DNA of 64,000 nucleotides from Limnomonas spitsbergensis (lineage: Eukaryota > Chlorophyta > Chlorophyceae > Chlamydomonadales): NCBI GenBank assembly GCA_037349105.1, contig JAYJMM010000093.1, positions 1,302,001-1,366,000 of the forward strand, written 5' to 3'. Under the pieces are notes generated by a model that was not told where the DNA came from, did not search any database, and was given only the letters and a program-made list of their open reading frames with translations. Position numbers and translations under genes: made by a program. Shown here one piece after another: positions 22,001 to 31,200 of the stretch (positions are counted from its first letter, which is position 1; each line of letters opens with the position of its first letter).

Positions 22001-23526
22001 CCACTGAGGTCGGTACTGTAGATTTGCTTTGCCTTCCTTCATAATTAACGTTGTTTGGGGTTTGAGGGATCCAAGAAAGAAAAAAATACTCTTTAAGGAT
22101 TGTCAATGTCAGTTTTTCAGTCAGGAATTAAGGGTTTTGGTCGGCAATTTGCCCTGAAGGCAGCATTAAAAGAAATCATGTTTTCATACCCGAGGGAAGG
22201 CAAATCAAATCTATGGTATACACACCGAGCAATTGAATTGCAAACCTACTAAAATACCACTGGTGACATTTATGGCTTGATGGCCTGATTCTTTAGCATG
22301 GAAAATCTCAGCCCCTTAATCCTACAACTGGTCATGGAAAGCTCGCGGGAGCACATAGGGCATACCTGGCAGTCTGCATGCCTGGAGCAAACATGGCAGG
22401 AGACAAGTGCATATAAGGCAGGCATGGGATGAGAACAGAGGGCTTGCAAGAAAGAAAGAAAACTACGCCCCGTGGGGGCGTGAGGGTTAAGGAAACAGCG
22501 CAGCCTGGGCCGAAGGTATGCGAGGTATGAGCTGTACATGCACCATGCATGAGTAAATGAAGACACAGGGGCATGGAAGGCATGGCATGGGAATAGGGGG
22601 CTTGCATGCGAGGCATGAGCTGGACATGCACCATGCATGAGTTTATGAAGATAGGGGCATGGATGGCATGCTTGGGAACAGAGGGCGCGCAGCTGGCCAT
22701 GTGCTGCTCCAGAAAGCAGGTAGCCAGCATGGCATTCGGTTTCCCAGGGCTGCTACACTTTGAACGCAGACCATGCAGATGGTCCGCGATCCGCCTCACC
22801 TCCTTCTCCGATCACTTTCTTGATCGAGATGGCTTCACCCGTATCGTCATCGAGCAGGACTACCAACGGCTCCGCTGCAAAGCCGGAGCCGGACTTGCGA
22901 ACGCTGCAGTTGCGTATTGCAGCGTTAAATTGCAGGCATCCAACAGCCGCTCACGAAAAGGACTAGACAGAGCGATCCGGAGGAACAAACCTGCAGTTGC
23001 TGAGGGTGGACAGGTTTCGCCTCATGCGCGGCGTTAAACGCCCGGATCGGTCCACTAGTGAGCTTAGAGTGACACCGTCTTCGGAACAGGCGCTTGCAAA
23101 CATTGCCACGAAGCTATCTTTCGACACGCGACGGTCGCTGGCAGACATGCTGACGTTGGGGTCATCGTTGGGAGCGAACGAGGGGCGCCGCGAGGAGTAG
23201 GCGGATGCCGATGGCGTTGGCGTCGATTGAGATGCTTGCGTTAATCCAGCTGCAGATGCTGCCGCTGATTGGGGCCGGGGAGCTGGAACGCTACACGGGG
23301 GCCGGGGGAGCCGGGTGCTAGTAGAGAGCCTGTTGGCGGGGCTCGTGACTGGCACGGAAGGGGGGGGCTGGCGCTGTTGCTGTAGCTGCAGCTCCTGCAG
23401 ACGGTGAGTATTGGCTGCTAGAGCCAAAGATATGTCACAATTTAATTCTGCACTTGCCGCGATGAGCTTGTCTGCAGCATTGGGCGACGAGACCTGTTGC
23501 TCGGCTTTGGAGTGTAGGCATCCCAT
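7089..23526 (-). CDS. TKL-like protein kinase, 13 exons, 704 aa
   Basis: Exons: 23526-22991, 22903-22800, 21282-21161, 20807-20682, 18956-18864, 17046-16828, 15864-15826, 15217-15154, 14160-14085, 12657-12635, 12032-11953, 9636-9557 and 7641-7089. All introns are GT-AG and the exons sum to 705 codons with stop. The start MGCLHSK fits N-myristoylation at Gly2 with palmitoylation at Cys3, so membrane anchoring is likely. A Ser/Pro/Ala-rich N-terminal region precedes the kinase domain. Motifs: Gly loop IGEGGYGRVFLA (about 210-221), VAVK Lys231, likely helix-C Glu256, hinge FMIMEYC, catalytic loop HGDLKAAN (409-416), DFG 435-437, PPE 461-463, subdomain IX ATDVYGFGVMMWE and the DTRPT Arg537. Exon 6 adds an Ala/Pro-rich insert between hinge and helix E. 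The HRD arginine is Gly, so activity is likely but not certain. The C-terminal tail of about 150 residues is low complexity. The substrate is unknown. Introns carry many copies of the exon edges. Confidence 0.88.
7734..8110 (-). repeat. Intronic copies of the kinase exon 13 acceptor edge
   Basis: The first 35 or so bases of exon 13 and its acceptor recur in intron 12 near 7734-7770, 7846-7882, 7961-7998 (decayed) and 8070-8106. The shared words are CGGCAAGGTCCTTGTACCTG and CCAGCG. They alternate with GGGTTAGGG-type telomere-like text. The copies keep CAG|GTACAAGG but run into unrelated sequence, so only 7641 leads into the full exon. Confidence 0.85.
8394..9135. repeat. 31-copy, 24-bp minisatellite in kinase intron 12
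   Basis: The unit AAGCTCAAGGCATCTTTGGG plus TTAG or TAAG recurs every 24 bp from 8394 to 9114, giving 31 copies. The unit length is a multiple of three, which opens short frames reading KKLKASLG on the plus strand. It lies wholly inside intron 12 and is not coding. Confidence 0.92.
9427..9545. repeat. Three tandem copies of a GGCGTAGCTTTTTCTTTC unit
   Basis: Three tandem units of about 48 bp share CACGGGGCGTAGCTTTTTCT and end just before the exon 12 donor at 9557. Inverted relatives containing GAAAGAAA..CTACGCCCCG occur at 6328-6350 and 22450-22475, so the unit may come from a dispersed element. Confidence 0.6.
9637..10700 (-). repeat. About 34-copy array of the exon 12 acceptor region
   Basis: Units of about 31 bp (GAGGAATAAGAGAGGGGGGA, then TGAAGCAGGGT) start at the exon 12 acceptor itself. 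On the minus strand each unit reads as a pyrimidine tract ending TTATTCCTCA, that is, a repeated intron 3' end. The copy next to exon 12 completes the acceptor as CAG. The array keeps a long Pro/Ser/Leu-rich open frame joined in frame to exon 12, but it is intron sequence. Confidence 0.9.
10700..10963. repeat. Extreme G-tract region in kinase intron 11
   Basis: The plus strand is almost only G and A, with runs of G up to about 26 bases. It could form G-quadruplexes in the template strand, or long C-tracts in the pre-mRNA. Assembly length here is uncertain because of the homopolymers. Confidence 0.85.
10964..11665. repeat. About 9-copy, 83-bp array in kinase intron 11
   Basis: GTAGAGACAG recurs about every 83 bp (10964, 11047 and so on to about 11624) with CAGGGTGAAAA, GGGGGGCGCAGGGGG and ACAGGGTCGGGAGGGG in each unit. 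Copies differ by a few bases. It is a G-rich minisatellite and not coding. Confidence 0.88.
11788..11821 (-). repeat. Copy of the exon 11 donor edge
   Basis: ACTCACCTGGAACGCATACT repeats the exon 11 donor edge (ACTCACCTGGAACACATGTT at 11947-11966) about 160 bp further into intron 11. The GTGAGT donor is preserved while the exon part is diverged. Partial copies of the exon 11 acceptor side lie near 12155-12185 and 12275-12300. Confidence 0.7.
12290..13190. repeat. Two intronic minisatellites in kinase intron 9/10 area
   Basis: 12290-12600 has about six units of about 60 bp with GAGGCATGCCCATTGCC and GATGACAGCCTGGC. 12880-13190 has three to four units of about 110-120 bp with AAATGGGCACCGAGAAAGAG and GGATGGTTAT..AAAAGGCGAGCA. 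The 23-nt exon 10 (12657-12635) sits between the two arrays. Confidence 0.8.
13330..14080. repeat. Degenerate telomere-like repeats with copies of the exon 9 donor edge
   Basis: CCCTAAA/CCCTCAA-type words fill intron 9. Embedded near 13467, 13605 and 13990 are copies of the exon 9 end and donor (real site CACTGGTGCGTGACGG at 14083 onward). Each copy keeps CACTGGTG, most with the GTGAGT complement. A partial copy of the exon 9 start lies at 14223-14268 on the other side. Confidence 0.8.
14640..15145. repeat. CCCCTTGGCCCCGGACCTAATGG minisatellite with exon 8 donor copies
   Basis: About 20 units of 22-23 bp (CCTTGGCCCCGGACCTAATGG) follow exon 8 in intron 8. Two copies of the exon 8 donor edge (CAGCACGTACCTGCC near 14655 and CAGCACGTACCGGCC near 14731) match the real site ending at 15154. 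Frames are open across it on both strands because stops are rare in the unit. Confidence 0.88.
15755..16350. repeat. Exon 7 edge copies and CAGCTACA clusters
   Basis: A copy of the exon 7 donor flank (TATGTTCCACACCTTCCGAC) sits at 15760-15784. A copy of the exon 7 start (GCCGTTTTTATGGATGTACT) sits at 15972-15991, beyond the real exon 7 (15864-15826). 15900-16345 also holds about ten CAGCTACAATTCAGCTACAT words, the terminal motif of the fold-back family, spread as about 50-bp units. Confidence 0.8.
16376..16800 (-). repeat. Tandem copies of the exon 6 donor edge
   Basis: The last 25 or so bases of exon 6 plus its donor (minus strand CAGATTCTGGGGGAGGTCAT to CTCAAG|GTGGGT, ending at 16828) recur near 16751-16791, 16661-16697, 16572-16601 and 16499-16532, with a more decayed copy near 16376-16410. 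They are separated by GGATCTGCAG repeats. Most keep a GTGGGT or GTGAGT donor. Confidence 0.85.
17060..17600. repeat. 22-bp GGGTTTAGGGGCAGTGGGTG array and exon 6 acceptor copy
   Basis: Intron 5 next to exon 6 holds about 15 units of 22 bp with a TTTAGGG core. One copy of the exon 6 acceptor edge (GGGGCCCACATCTGCCTGGA at 17409-17428) repeats the real edge at 17035-17050. Confidence 0.82.
17888..18300. mobile_element. Diverged fold-back family copy with internal expansion
   Basis: The left part starts with CGGCTACGAGTCCACC. The right part carries GGCCACAAACGGGGCCTCCGG and four ATGTAGCTGAC words, matching one arm of the 5880-6577 element. Between them about ten units of 25-33 bp (CTTTGGCAGGCC, GGGCCCACC) have expanded, leaving frames open on both strands. 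It lies in kinase intron 5. Confidence 0.65.
18480..18760 (-). repeat. Copies of the exon 5 donor edge
   Basis: The end of exon 5 and its donor (minus strand TTCCACCACCCG|GTAAGG, real site at 18864) recurs at about 18484, 18607 and 18738. The last of these keeps a GTAAGG donor. The copies sit at about 125-bp spacing with shared flanks such as TTCTTATC and TTTACGGCC. Confidence 0.85.
19005..19348 (-). repeat. Four copies of the exon 5 start (kinase hinge)
   Basis: Four units in intron 4 repeat the acceptor side of exon 5, each encoding a version of KVQYEWFMIMEYCSL, near 19054-19005, 19138-19085, 19250-19200 and 19345-19295. All stop matching after the SL codons, where the true exon (18956-18864) continues into GTLWHAM. 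They lie about 100 bp apart with G-rich spacers. Confidence 0.88.
19500..20595 (-). repeat. Ladder of decaying copies of the exon 4 end
   Basis: The 3' part of exon 4 (SSWRDVGTVTELSEACSHGR, ending at 20682) recurs near 20590-20525, 20475-20410, 20335-20275, 20220-20140, 20000-19925, 19870-19795 and 19560-19505. Similarity falls with distance: the nearest copy still reads as FFWRNVETAMELCEAAIRGW, the farthest is only a CAGCTGCACG..CGCTGA trace. TTTAGGG-type text fills the spacers. Confidence 0.8.
20885..21095 (-). repeat. Two copies of the exon 4 start
   Basis: Intron 3 contains two copies of the acceptor and first half of exon 4. The first (20957-20885) encodes FEALVMFLVSSHPNIVETYK and keeps the CAG acceptor, but runs to a stop with no donor. 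The second (21095-21020) has a one-base insertion after the acceptor. The true exon is 20807-20682. A separate copy of the exon 3 start lies at 21310-21355 in intron 2. Confidence 0.87.
21283..22799 (-). other. Kinase intron 2
   Basis: This 1.5-kb intron holds an exon 3 start copy (21310-21355), a fragment related to 6328-6400 (22450-22506), and a short tandem duplication around 22510-22640 with GACATGCACCATGCATGAG. No gene is seen inside. Confidence 0.6.
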
Positions 23527-23990
23527 GAAGCGACGACAGGGTGTTGAGCAGTCTAGATAGAGCGCTGTTTGCTTTTACTACAAGTTGATATACTAGGCTA
23601 TTATATGGCGTTATTCGCGAGTGCTGCGACTGTAGACTGGGGGCGCAAGATTGGCAGAGTTTGGCGCATGTGACCCATGCTAGCATGACAACCAAGGGAA
23701 CGTACCACTCTAGCGAGGCGGTTGCCTGCAATGTTGGCAATCTGGCATGCAAATTGATTGGATGATGGCTGTCAACCCTGGAAACTGTTGTTAACTGTTG
23801 AGTGTGGGCTGTTAAGGTGCGTCCGGGGCGATGCGATTATGACTGTCACCCGTGACAGACTGACAGCCAGACATGTCATGATCAGGTCAGGATGATGCAG
23901 ATCCAAGTACACATGTGTTTCAGAGTGACGTGGGTGGTAACTGGGGAGTACGTGTATGAACTGTACAACGTTGCGCCCTGCAAATATCCG
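23527..23990 (-). promoter_or_regulatory. Kinase upstream region
   Basis: This is the only non-repetitive stretch between the kinase start codon and the transposon nest that begins near 23994, so promoter and 5' UTR are expected here. No convincing TATA box was identified. Confidence 0.35.
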
Positions 23991-23993
23991 CAT

Positions 23994-24668
23994 TGGCGTG
24001 AACGTCTTGCGCACCAGAAACGCGCTCGTGGGCGTGCGTGTCAGGGCATCAGTCAATGACGTTACACCTTAGGGCCCTGCTTTGTGTCTGCACCTTCACT
24101 TTATTTCCCCACTTCCCCTTTTCCGACCCCTGGTGGTTGTTTCGTTCTTTCCTTGGCGTGAACGTCTTGCGCACCAGAAACGCGCTCGTGGGCGTGCGTG
24201 TCAGGGCATCAGTCAATGACGTTACACCTTTGGGCCCTGCTTTGTGCCTGCCCCTTTACTTTATTTCCCCACTTCCCCTTTTCCGACCGACCCCTGGTGT
24301 TTGTTTCGTTCTTTCCTCCCAACCCTTTAGTTAGGCGCCGTTAAACCTCCGGGCCCTGCTCAAAAAGGCTCGGCCGCGTGGGTCATTGACACCTTTGGGC
24401 CCTGCTACAAAAGGCTCGGAGGCCACTCAGCCGACCGCTCATCAATCGTGCCCGTGGGACAACACTCATGAGTCATGTTTTCAGATGTTGGAACTTCCGT
24501 TGTGTTCATTTTCCAGCCTTTTGTTTTGTCCCTTCACTTTATTTCCCACTTTTTCCTCCTTTCTTTTGTCCAGCCTACTACTTCTGTTTGTTTCCATCTT
24601 TCCTCCCTACTCTTTAGTTAGGCACCCACGCGACCGAGCCTTTTTGAGCAGGGCCCAGAGGTGTCAAT
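23994..24668 (+). mobile_element. LINE-tail fragments, including a tandem duplication
   Basis: About 160 bp (GGCGTGAACGTCTTGCGCAC through TCAATGACGTTACACCT and CCCCACTTCCCCTTTTCCGA) occur twice in tandem at 23994-24150 and 24154-24310. From 24460 a plus-strand LINE 3' UTR follows (GTTTTCAGATGTTGGAACTT to GAGCAGGGCCCAGAGGTGT near 24660). It is closely similar to the tail of the copy ending at 44155. Confidence 0.75.
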
Positions 24669-26704
24669 AACGTTACACCTCTGGGCCCGCTCAAAGCTCG
24701 GCCGCGTGGGCGCCCAACTGTTCAGAAGGGAGTAAAGGAGGAACTAAGAGGTCGGTCATACTGCGTTACGTTTGAGGTTGCGTCACGAAAAAGTGCAAAC
24801 GCGACGCCGGTCACACTACCCAAACGCCAAACGCAACGCGCCCAAACGCGAAACGCAAACGCAGGGGGGGGGGGTGAGTTTTCGCGTTTGAGATTTTTCA
24901 TGAATTCCAACTGAAGCTTGATCTTAAGCTGGACACGAACAATATATATGTTACAATACAAGGAAATATCAACCCCGAGTTGCTGGGAGACGGAATTCGC
25001 ACAAAAATGTACCATGTCGTGCCACGACATCGTCTTGCCCTGCCGTCTTGCCCAAACGCAGTATCACCAGTTTAGCGTCAGCTTCACGCTAAATCCAAAC
25101 GCAACCCAAACGCAACTGCCAAACGCAACCTCAAACGTAACGCAGTCTGACCGACCCCTAACAGGAAGAGAGGGGGAAAGGAACAAAAGGAGAGGCCGGG
25201 AAGGCAAAGAAGACCAAGTCCAACACCTGAGTTGCTCTAGAGACTAGCCCTCAACAAAGCCTCTAAGAAAAGAAAAGTCCAGGAAAGCAAGCGTACCCAC
25301 CCCTGCTTGGCCGCGAGGGCGCTCCACTGATCAGAAGGGAGAAGAGAAGAAAATAAAAAGGGGGCAAACAACAACAACAACCAAAAAAGGGCCAAAAGAG
25401 AAGGCCGGAAATGCAAACGACATCGGCCTCAGAAACCCTGGAGACTAATCCTCAACAATGCCCACAGCACAGTCCACAAAAGCAAAAGCGTCCCACCCAT
25501 GCTCAGCCTGGTACAACTGGTGGAAGTTAGTGGCAGCGCCTGGAGGACCTGCCCACCCCCGCTCCCGTAAGTCCGTAACTGCTCCCTGACACTAGGGCAC
25601 TGGAAGCACACATGCAGCGCATCCTCTACCTGCTCGCTTTCCCCCCGTGCCCAACACCGCTGGCAGCAGCGTGCTTGTCGCAGCTTAACGTTGCGCCGTC
25701 CTCTGGTATCAGCAGTGCTGATCGCACCAAGCCGCAGTCGCAAATTGGTGCACACACAAGCACACTCCCTCTGACTAGTGCGGCTCTTGGCTTGCGCCAG
25801 CACGGCACCCGCCCGTGGACTGGAACCAGACGCGGTAGGTCGCCGCAGATCTGTGCTCGGTGGTAGGGTCCCTGGGGTCCCCACCGCCGCTTGCGTCCAG
25901 CCGTGCTTGCTCGTAGGCTGCGTCAACGAGTGCCAACACCGCTGTGACGGGTAGGCGCTGTAGGGCAGCTGCTGCCTCGCGCAAGGTGGGGGTGGCTGCC
26001 CCCCGCTCCAGCTCCTCTAATGCACCCAGCAGATCAGAGCACCACGTGCGGCCGCCAGTGCCCTGGCTGATTGCAAGCTGCATATCTGCTGCCATGGCTT
26101 CAGCCATAAGAGGGCTGTATTGCTGTGCCGCCGGTGCCACCGCTGCATTGTAGAAGCGGAGGATATGAGCCCACCAGTCTCGCTGTAGTGGTTGGAGCTG
26201 CAGCTCTCTCATGACTCCCCAACTGGCGGCTGATGCAGATAGCCCTGCAGCCTGGCGTAGGTGCTGAAGCAAGCTGGACTGCATTTTGCTGGAGAGACAA
26301 TGCCGCGGCCGAAGATGGCTGCTGGCCCACACCACGTCGCCCTAGTTGGCCGCATCCGCTGCGTACACAGCTGCTAACCTGATGCGGGTTGGAAGACGGC
26401 GCCTTAAGCCCACCTTGGCTGCCCGCATGCGGCGAACGTGGTGCAGCGCGGCAGCCAAAGGCGCCTCTCTACCCTCCATGGCCCTCTTCAGGCCGCCGCT
26501 CTCGTGCTGAGTGATGCCCAAGAACTTAAATTCATGGACACGCTTCAACACGGCTAGGTCAGGGCCGTAATCGCAAAGATGGGCTGGCTGTCGGCGCTGC
26601 GCTGCTAAGCGGCTGCCAAACTCCATGACTTCTGTCTTACAGACATAGACCTGAAGCTGTTTATGTCGGCATATTCATGCAAGGCATCAAGCATGTGTTT
26701 GCAA
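24669..26704 (-). mobile_element. 5'-truncated LINE copy B
   Basis: The minus-oriented copy starts (3' end) with the family terminus GTTACACCTCTGGGCCCG, interrupted by a MITE at 24748-25158. It then carries the C-terminal LINE region with a Cys/His knuckle (CCQRCWARGESEQVEDALHV, then CFQC) and the linker region up to HEYADI at about 26660. It closely resembles 39740-41010 of copy A and shares that copy's one-base deletion. The reverse transcriptase core is missing because of 5' truncation. Confidence 0.85.
24748..25158. mobile_element. MITE with TAA target duplication (PIF/Harbinger-like)
   Basis: Terminal inverted repeats of about 33 bp begin GAGGTCGGTCA and end TGACCGACCCC, continuing through ACTGCGTTACGTTTGAGGTT and its complement. 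TAA flanks both sides (24745-24747 and 25159-25161). The matching LINE copy A lacks this insert. Length is 411 bp with no transposase. The class is inferred from TSD length and TIR shape. Confidence 0.8.
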
Positions 26705-27870
26705 AGCCTGTCAATGACTTTACACCTCTGGGCCTTGCTCAGAAAGGCTCGGCCGCTTGGGCGCCTGACTGAAGAGTTGGGAGGAAAGATAGAAAGAAAC
26801 AAAAGGGGGCAGGGCAAAAGAAAGGAGAAAAAAACGGGAAATGAAGAGAAGGGACAAAACAAAAGGCTGGAAAATAAATATAAAGGAAGTTCCAACCTCT
26901 GAAAACGTCTACGCCTCAACGATATCTACCATGTCTTTCACGAAGGCCAGGGCATCCCACCCAAGCCTGCCCCGGTACTAAAAAACCTCTGGCACCGTTC
27001 GGAGGCGCGGCTCATCCCCGCACCCTAAGTTGATCTAGTTGATCCTGCAACGACATAACACCTCTGGGCTATGCTGAAAAAGCTTGGCCGCATGGGCCAT
27101 AGCACTAGCTTTGGACCGGTGCATACCCGCTCCCCAGGTGAGAGGGGATGGATAATGTTTCGTTCTTGATCTTCTTTGCCTTCCCGGAATCTCCCAATGT
27201 TCTCCCTCCCCTCTTCCTTTTAGTTTCTTCTTTTCTCCCTTCTTAACAGTTGGGCGGTGACGTTGCCGGGCTTTGAGCGGGCCCAGAGGTGTAACATTAT
27301 TGACTGTTTCGCTCTGTCCTCCCAAGCCTTTAGTTAGGCGCCCACGCGGCCGAGCCTTTTTTAGCAGGGCCCAGAGGTGTAACGTCATCGACTGGCTCCC
27401 CAGGTGAGAGGCCCCTCTTTGCCCTTATTTTCCCAACAGTCCATCCGTCTCCTGCCACTAATTTGACTCCCCCATACCCCTCCTTTCCCGACCAAGAATT
27501 CCTGACCACGTTTCCCCCAAACCGATCCGTTGGACGCCCACGTGACCAAGCATTTTGAACAAGGCCCGTATTTGATAATTCATTCACATGTTCCCCTACA
27601 GGTGTCAACCAAGAACTGCAAAGGCCTTAGACAACGAAATGGAAGACCAGTCTGTGTCGCAAATGTCGCATAGCAGGTGTTAACATAATTGTTCAGTCCC
27701 AGGTAAAATGCAATGGCAGCTAGTCGACACCGCGACTGAGCCCTCTAGAGCAGGGCCCAGAGTTAACACGTTATACAATAACCAGTAACAAGAAATCTCA
27801 GGTATCGGTGTATTCCTTAAAAGCCTCCACAGCTTCCTCAGATATATATACCTCAACACATATACCAGCC
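26705..27870. mobile_element. Nest of LINE 3' tails
   Basis: Several tail-only copies lie here. There is a minus tail at 26705-26935 (TCAATGACTTTACACCTCTG then GCTCGGCCGCTTGGGCGCC), a minus tail start at about 27055, and plus tails ending near 27290, 27385 and 27765. They share polypurine or polypyrimidine 3' UTR text. No intact open frame is present. Confidence 0.7.
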
Positions 27871-27872
27871 CT

Positions 27873-28235
27873 AAACCTCCTTGAGTTGGCCCAGAGATGT
27901 AACGTCATGAACTTTTACCACCTCTAAACCTCCTTGAGTTGGCCCAGAGGTGTAACGTCATTGACATATACCACCTCAAACCTCCTCGAGTTGGCCCAGA
28001 GGTGTAACGTCATTGGCATATACCACCTCAAACCTCCTTGAGTTGGCCCAGAGATGTAACGTCATGAACTTTTACCACCTCAAACCTCCTTGAGTTGGCC
28101 CAGAGGTGTAACGTCATTAACATATACCACCTCAAACCTCCTTGAGTTGGCCCAGAGGTGTAACGTCATTTACATATACCACCTCAAACCTCCTTGAGTT
28201 GGCCCAGAGGTGTAACGTCATTGACATATACCACC
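27873..28235 (-). repeat. Copies of the peroxiredoxin stop-codon region fused to a LINE tail motif
   Basis: Seven units of about 50-58 bp follow the true stop codon. Each joins CCTCAAACCTCCTTGAGTTG (the complement of the last codons LKEV and stop) to GGCCCAGAGGTGTAACGTCA (the LINE 3' terminus). The unit seems to have arisen when a LINE tail inserted next to the stop codon and the junction was then amplified. Confidence 0.85.
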
Positions 28236-31200
28236 TCAAACCTCCTTGAGTTGCGCCAGTGTTGGGTCAGCCAGGGAGCATGATAAACCGTCATCCAAGT
28301 TGAAGTGCATGATGACGTTGTCGTTGATGACAGCTGAGAACCTGGGTAGGGCATCAGGGGGCACCATGGGGATTGGAAGGGCTGAAGTGTGAGAAGGGCA
28401 TCAGGGTTTTGAGTTCGGGGTTGACGCCTGGGAGGGCATCCGTTTTTGGGGGGGTAATGACATTACACCTCTGGGCCATGCTGAAATGTAACTCGGGCAC
28501 GTCGGCAAACAAAAAGTCAGCTAGGAAATGCAAGGGAGAAGGCACAAGAGGAGAGAAAGGATAGCAAGGGTAGGGCATCCGGGAGAAAGGTTTTGAAGGG
28601 CGTAAGTGTGGGAAGGACATCAGGGTTTTGAGTTCAGGGTTGACACCTGGGGAGGGCAATAGGGCTAAGATTCTGAGTTCAGGGCTTATGTCATGGGAGG
28701 GCATGAGGGTTCAGGGTTTTGAATTATGTATGGACGTCTGGGGTGAGCATCGGGGTTCAGGGTTTTGAGTTCAGGAACGATGCTTGGGGAGGTCATCAGG
28801 GTTCAGGATTTTGAGTTCAGGGTTATCGCCTGGAGAGGGTATCAGGGTGGCACCCAACACTGCATAAAACGATCACATGCTAATGAGTTGTAGCGTAGAT
28901 GCTGTAAAAACCACCCACCTCTTGCCCCGCTTGTTGCCCAAACCCGGCACTGCATAAAATGATCACAAGCTAACTAGTTGGTAGCGTAGATGCTGTAAAA
29001 ACCACCCACCTCTTGCCCCGCTTGTTGACCAAACCAAGTGGCACCCAACACTGCATGAAACGATTACAAGCTAATGTGTGGTAGGCTGGTAGCGTGCATG
29101 TTGTAACGACCACCCACCTGTTGCCCCGCTTGTTGACCAAGCCCGCAGTGGCAGCCAGACCCGCAGCGACAGCCAGCGCTGCACTAAATGATCACAGGCT
29201 TATGTGTGGTGGCTTTCATGCTGTCATAATGTTACAAACACCCACCTCTTGCCCCGCCTATTGCCCAGGCCCGCAGTGGCATCCAGTACAATGTCAAAGG
29301 CCTCAGCCAGCTTGCAGTGAGTGTCAGCGAGGAAGCGGATCTGAGGCGGTACAAGAGGAGGCGGGGGGGAGGGGAAGGATGAGGGTTTGAGGGGGTGGGG
29401 TCACAGGCCACAGGGCTGACAAGAAGCGGATCGAAGGCGGCAGGGGAAGAAGTGTGAGGGGGGGGGGGGGATAAGGGGGTGGAAATAATGAGATTCATCA
29501 GGCCTCAGCCAGCCTGCAGTGGGTGTTCGCAAGGAAGCGGATCTAAGGCGGCAGGGGAAGAAGTGTGAGGGGGGGGGGGGGGGGGGAATAAGGGGGTGGA
29601 GATAATGAGATTCATCAGGCCTCAGCCAGCCTGCAGTGGGTGTTCGCAAGGAAGCGGATCTAAGGCGGCAGGGGAAGAAGTGTGAGGGGGGGGGGGGGGG
29701 GGAATAAGGGGGTGGAGATAATAAGATTCATCAGGCCTCAGCCAGCCTGCAGTGGGTGTTCGCAAGGAAGCGGATCTGAGGCGGCAGGGGAAGAAGTGTG
29801 AGGGGGGGGGGGGGATAAGGGGGTGGAGATAATGAGATTCATCAGGCCTCAGCCAGCCTGCAGTGGGTGTCTGCAAGGAAGCAGATCTAAGGCGGCAGGG
29901 GAAGAAGTGTGAGGGGGGGGGGGGGGGGATAAGGGGGTGGAGATAATGAGATTCATCAGGCCTCAGCCAGCCTGCAGTGGGTGTTCGCAAGGAAGCGGAT
30001 CTAAGGCGGCAGGGGAAGAAGTGTGAGGGGGGGGGGGGGGATAAGGGGGTGGAGATAATGAGATTCATCAGGCCTCAGCCAGCCTGCAGTGGGTGTTCGC
30101 AAGGAAGCGGATCTAAGGCGGCAGGGGAAGAAGTGTGAGGGGGGTAGGGGGGGGGGAATAAGGGGGGGGAGATAATGAGATTCATCAGGCCTCAGCCAGC
30201 CTGCAGTGGGTGTCTGCAAGGAAGCAGATCTAAGGCGGCAGGGGAAGAAGTGTGAGGGGGGGGGGGGGGGATAAGGGGGTGGAGACAATGAGATTCATCA
30301 GGCCTCAGCCAGCCTGCAGTGGGTGTTCGCGAGGAAGCGGATCTAAGGCGGCAGGGGAAGAAGTGTGAGGGGGAGGGGGGGGGGAATAAGGGGGTGGAGA
30401 TAATGAGATTCATCAGGCCTCAGCCAGCCTGCAGTGGGTGTTCGCAAGGAAGCGGATCTAAGGCGGCAGGGGGAGAAGTGTGAGGGGGGGGGGGGGGGGA
30501 TAAGGGGGTGGAGATAATGAGATTCATCAGGCCTCAGCCAGCCTGCAGTGGGTGTTCGCAAGGAAGCGGATCTAAGGCGGCAGGGGAAGAAGTGTGAGGG
30601 GGAGGGGGGGGGGGTAATAAGGGGGTGGAGATAATGAGATTCATCAGGCCTCAGCCAGCCTGCAGTGGGTGTCTGCAAGGAAGCAGATCTAAGGCGGCAG
30701 GGGAAGAAGTGTGAGGGGGAGGGGGGGGGGAATAAGGGGGTGGAGATAATGAGATTCATCAGGCCTCAGCCAGCCTGCAATGGGTGTCTGCAAGGAAGCA
30801 GATCTAAGGCGGCAGGGGAAGAAGTGTGAGGGGGGGGGGGGGGGATAAGGGGGTGGAGACAATGAGATTCATCAGGCCTCAGCCAGCCTGCAGTGGGTGT
30901 TCGCGAGGAAGCGGATCTAAGGCGGCAGGGGAAGAAGTGTGAGGGGGAGGGGGGGGGGAATAAGGGGGTGGAGATAATGAGATTCATCAGGCCTCAGCCA
31001 GCCTGCAGTGGGTGTTCGCAAGGAAGCGGATCTAAGGCGGCAGGGGGAGAAGTGTGAGGGGGGGGGGGGGGGGATAAGGGGGTGGAGATAATGAGATTCA
31101 TCAGGCCTCAGCCAGCCTGCAGTGGGTGTTCGCAAGGAAGCGGATGTAAGGCGGCAGGGGAAGAAGTGTGAGGGGGAGGGGGGTAATAAGGGGGTGGAGA

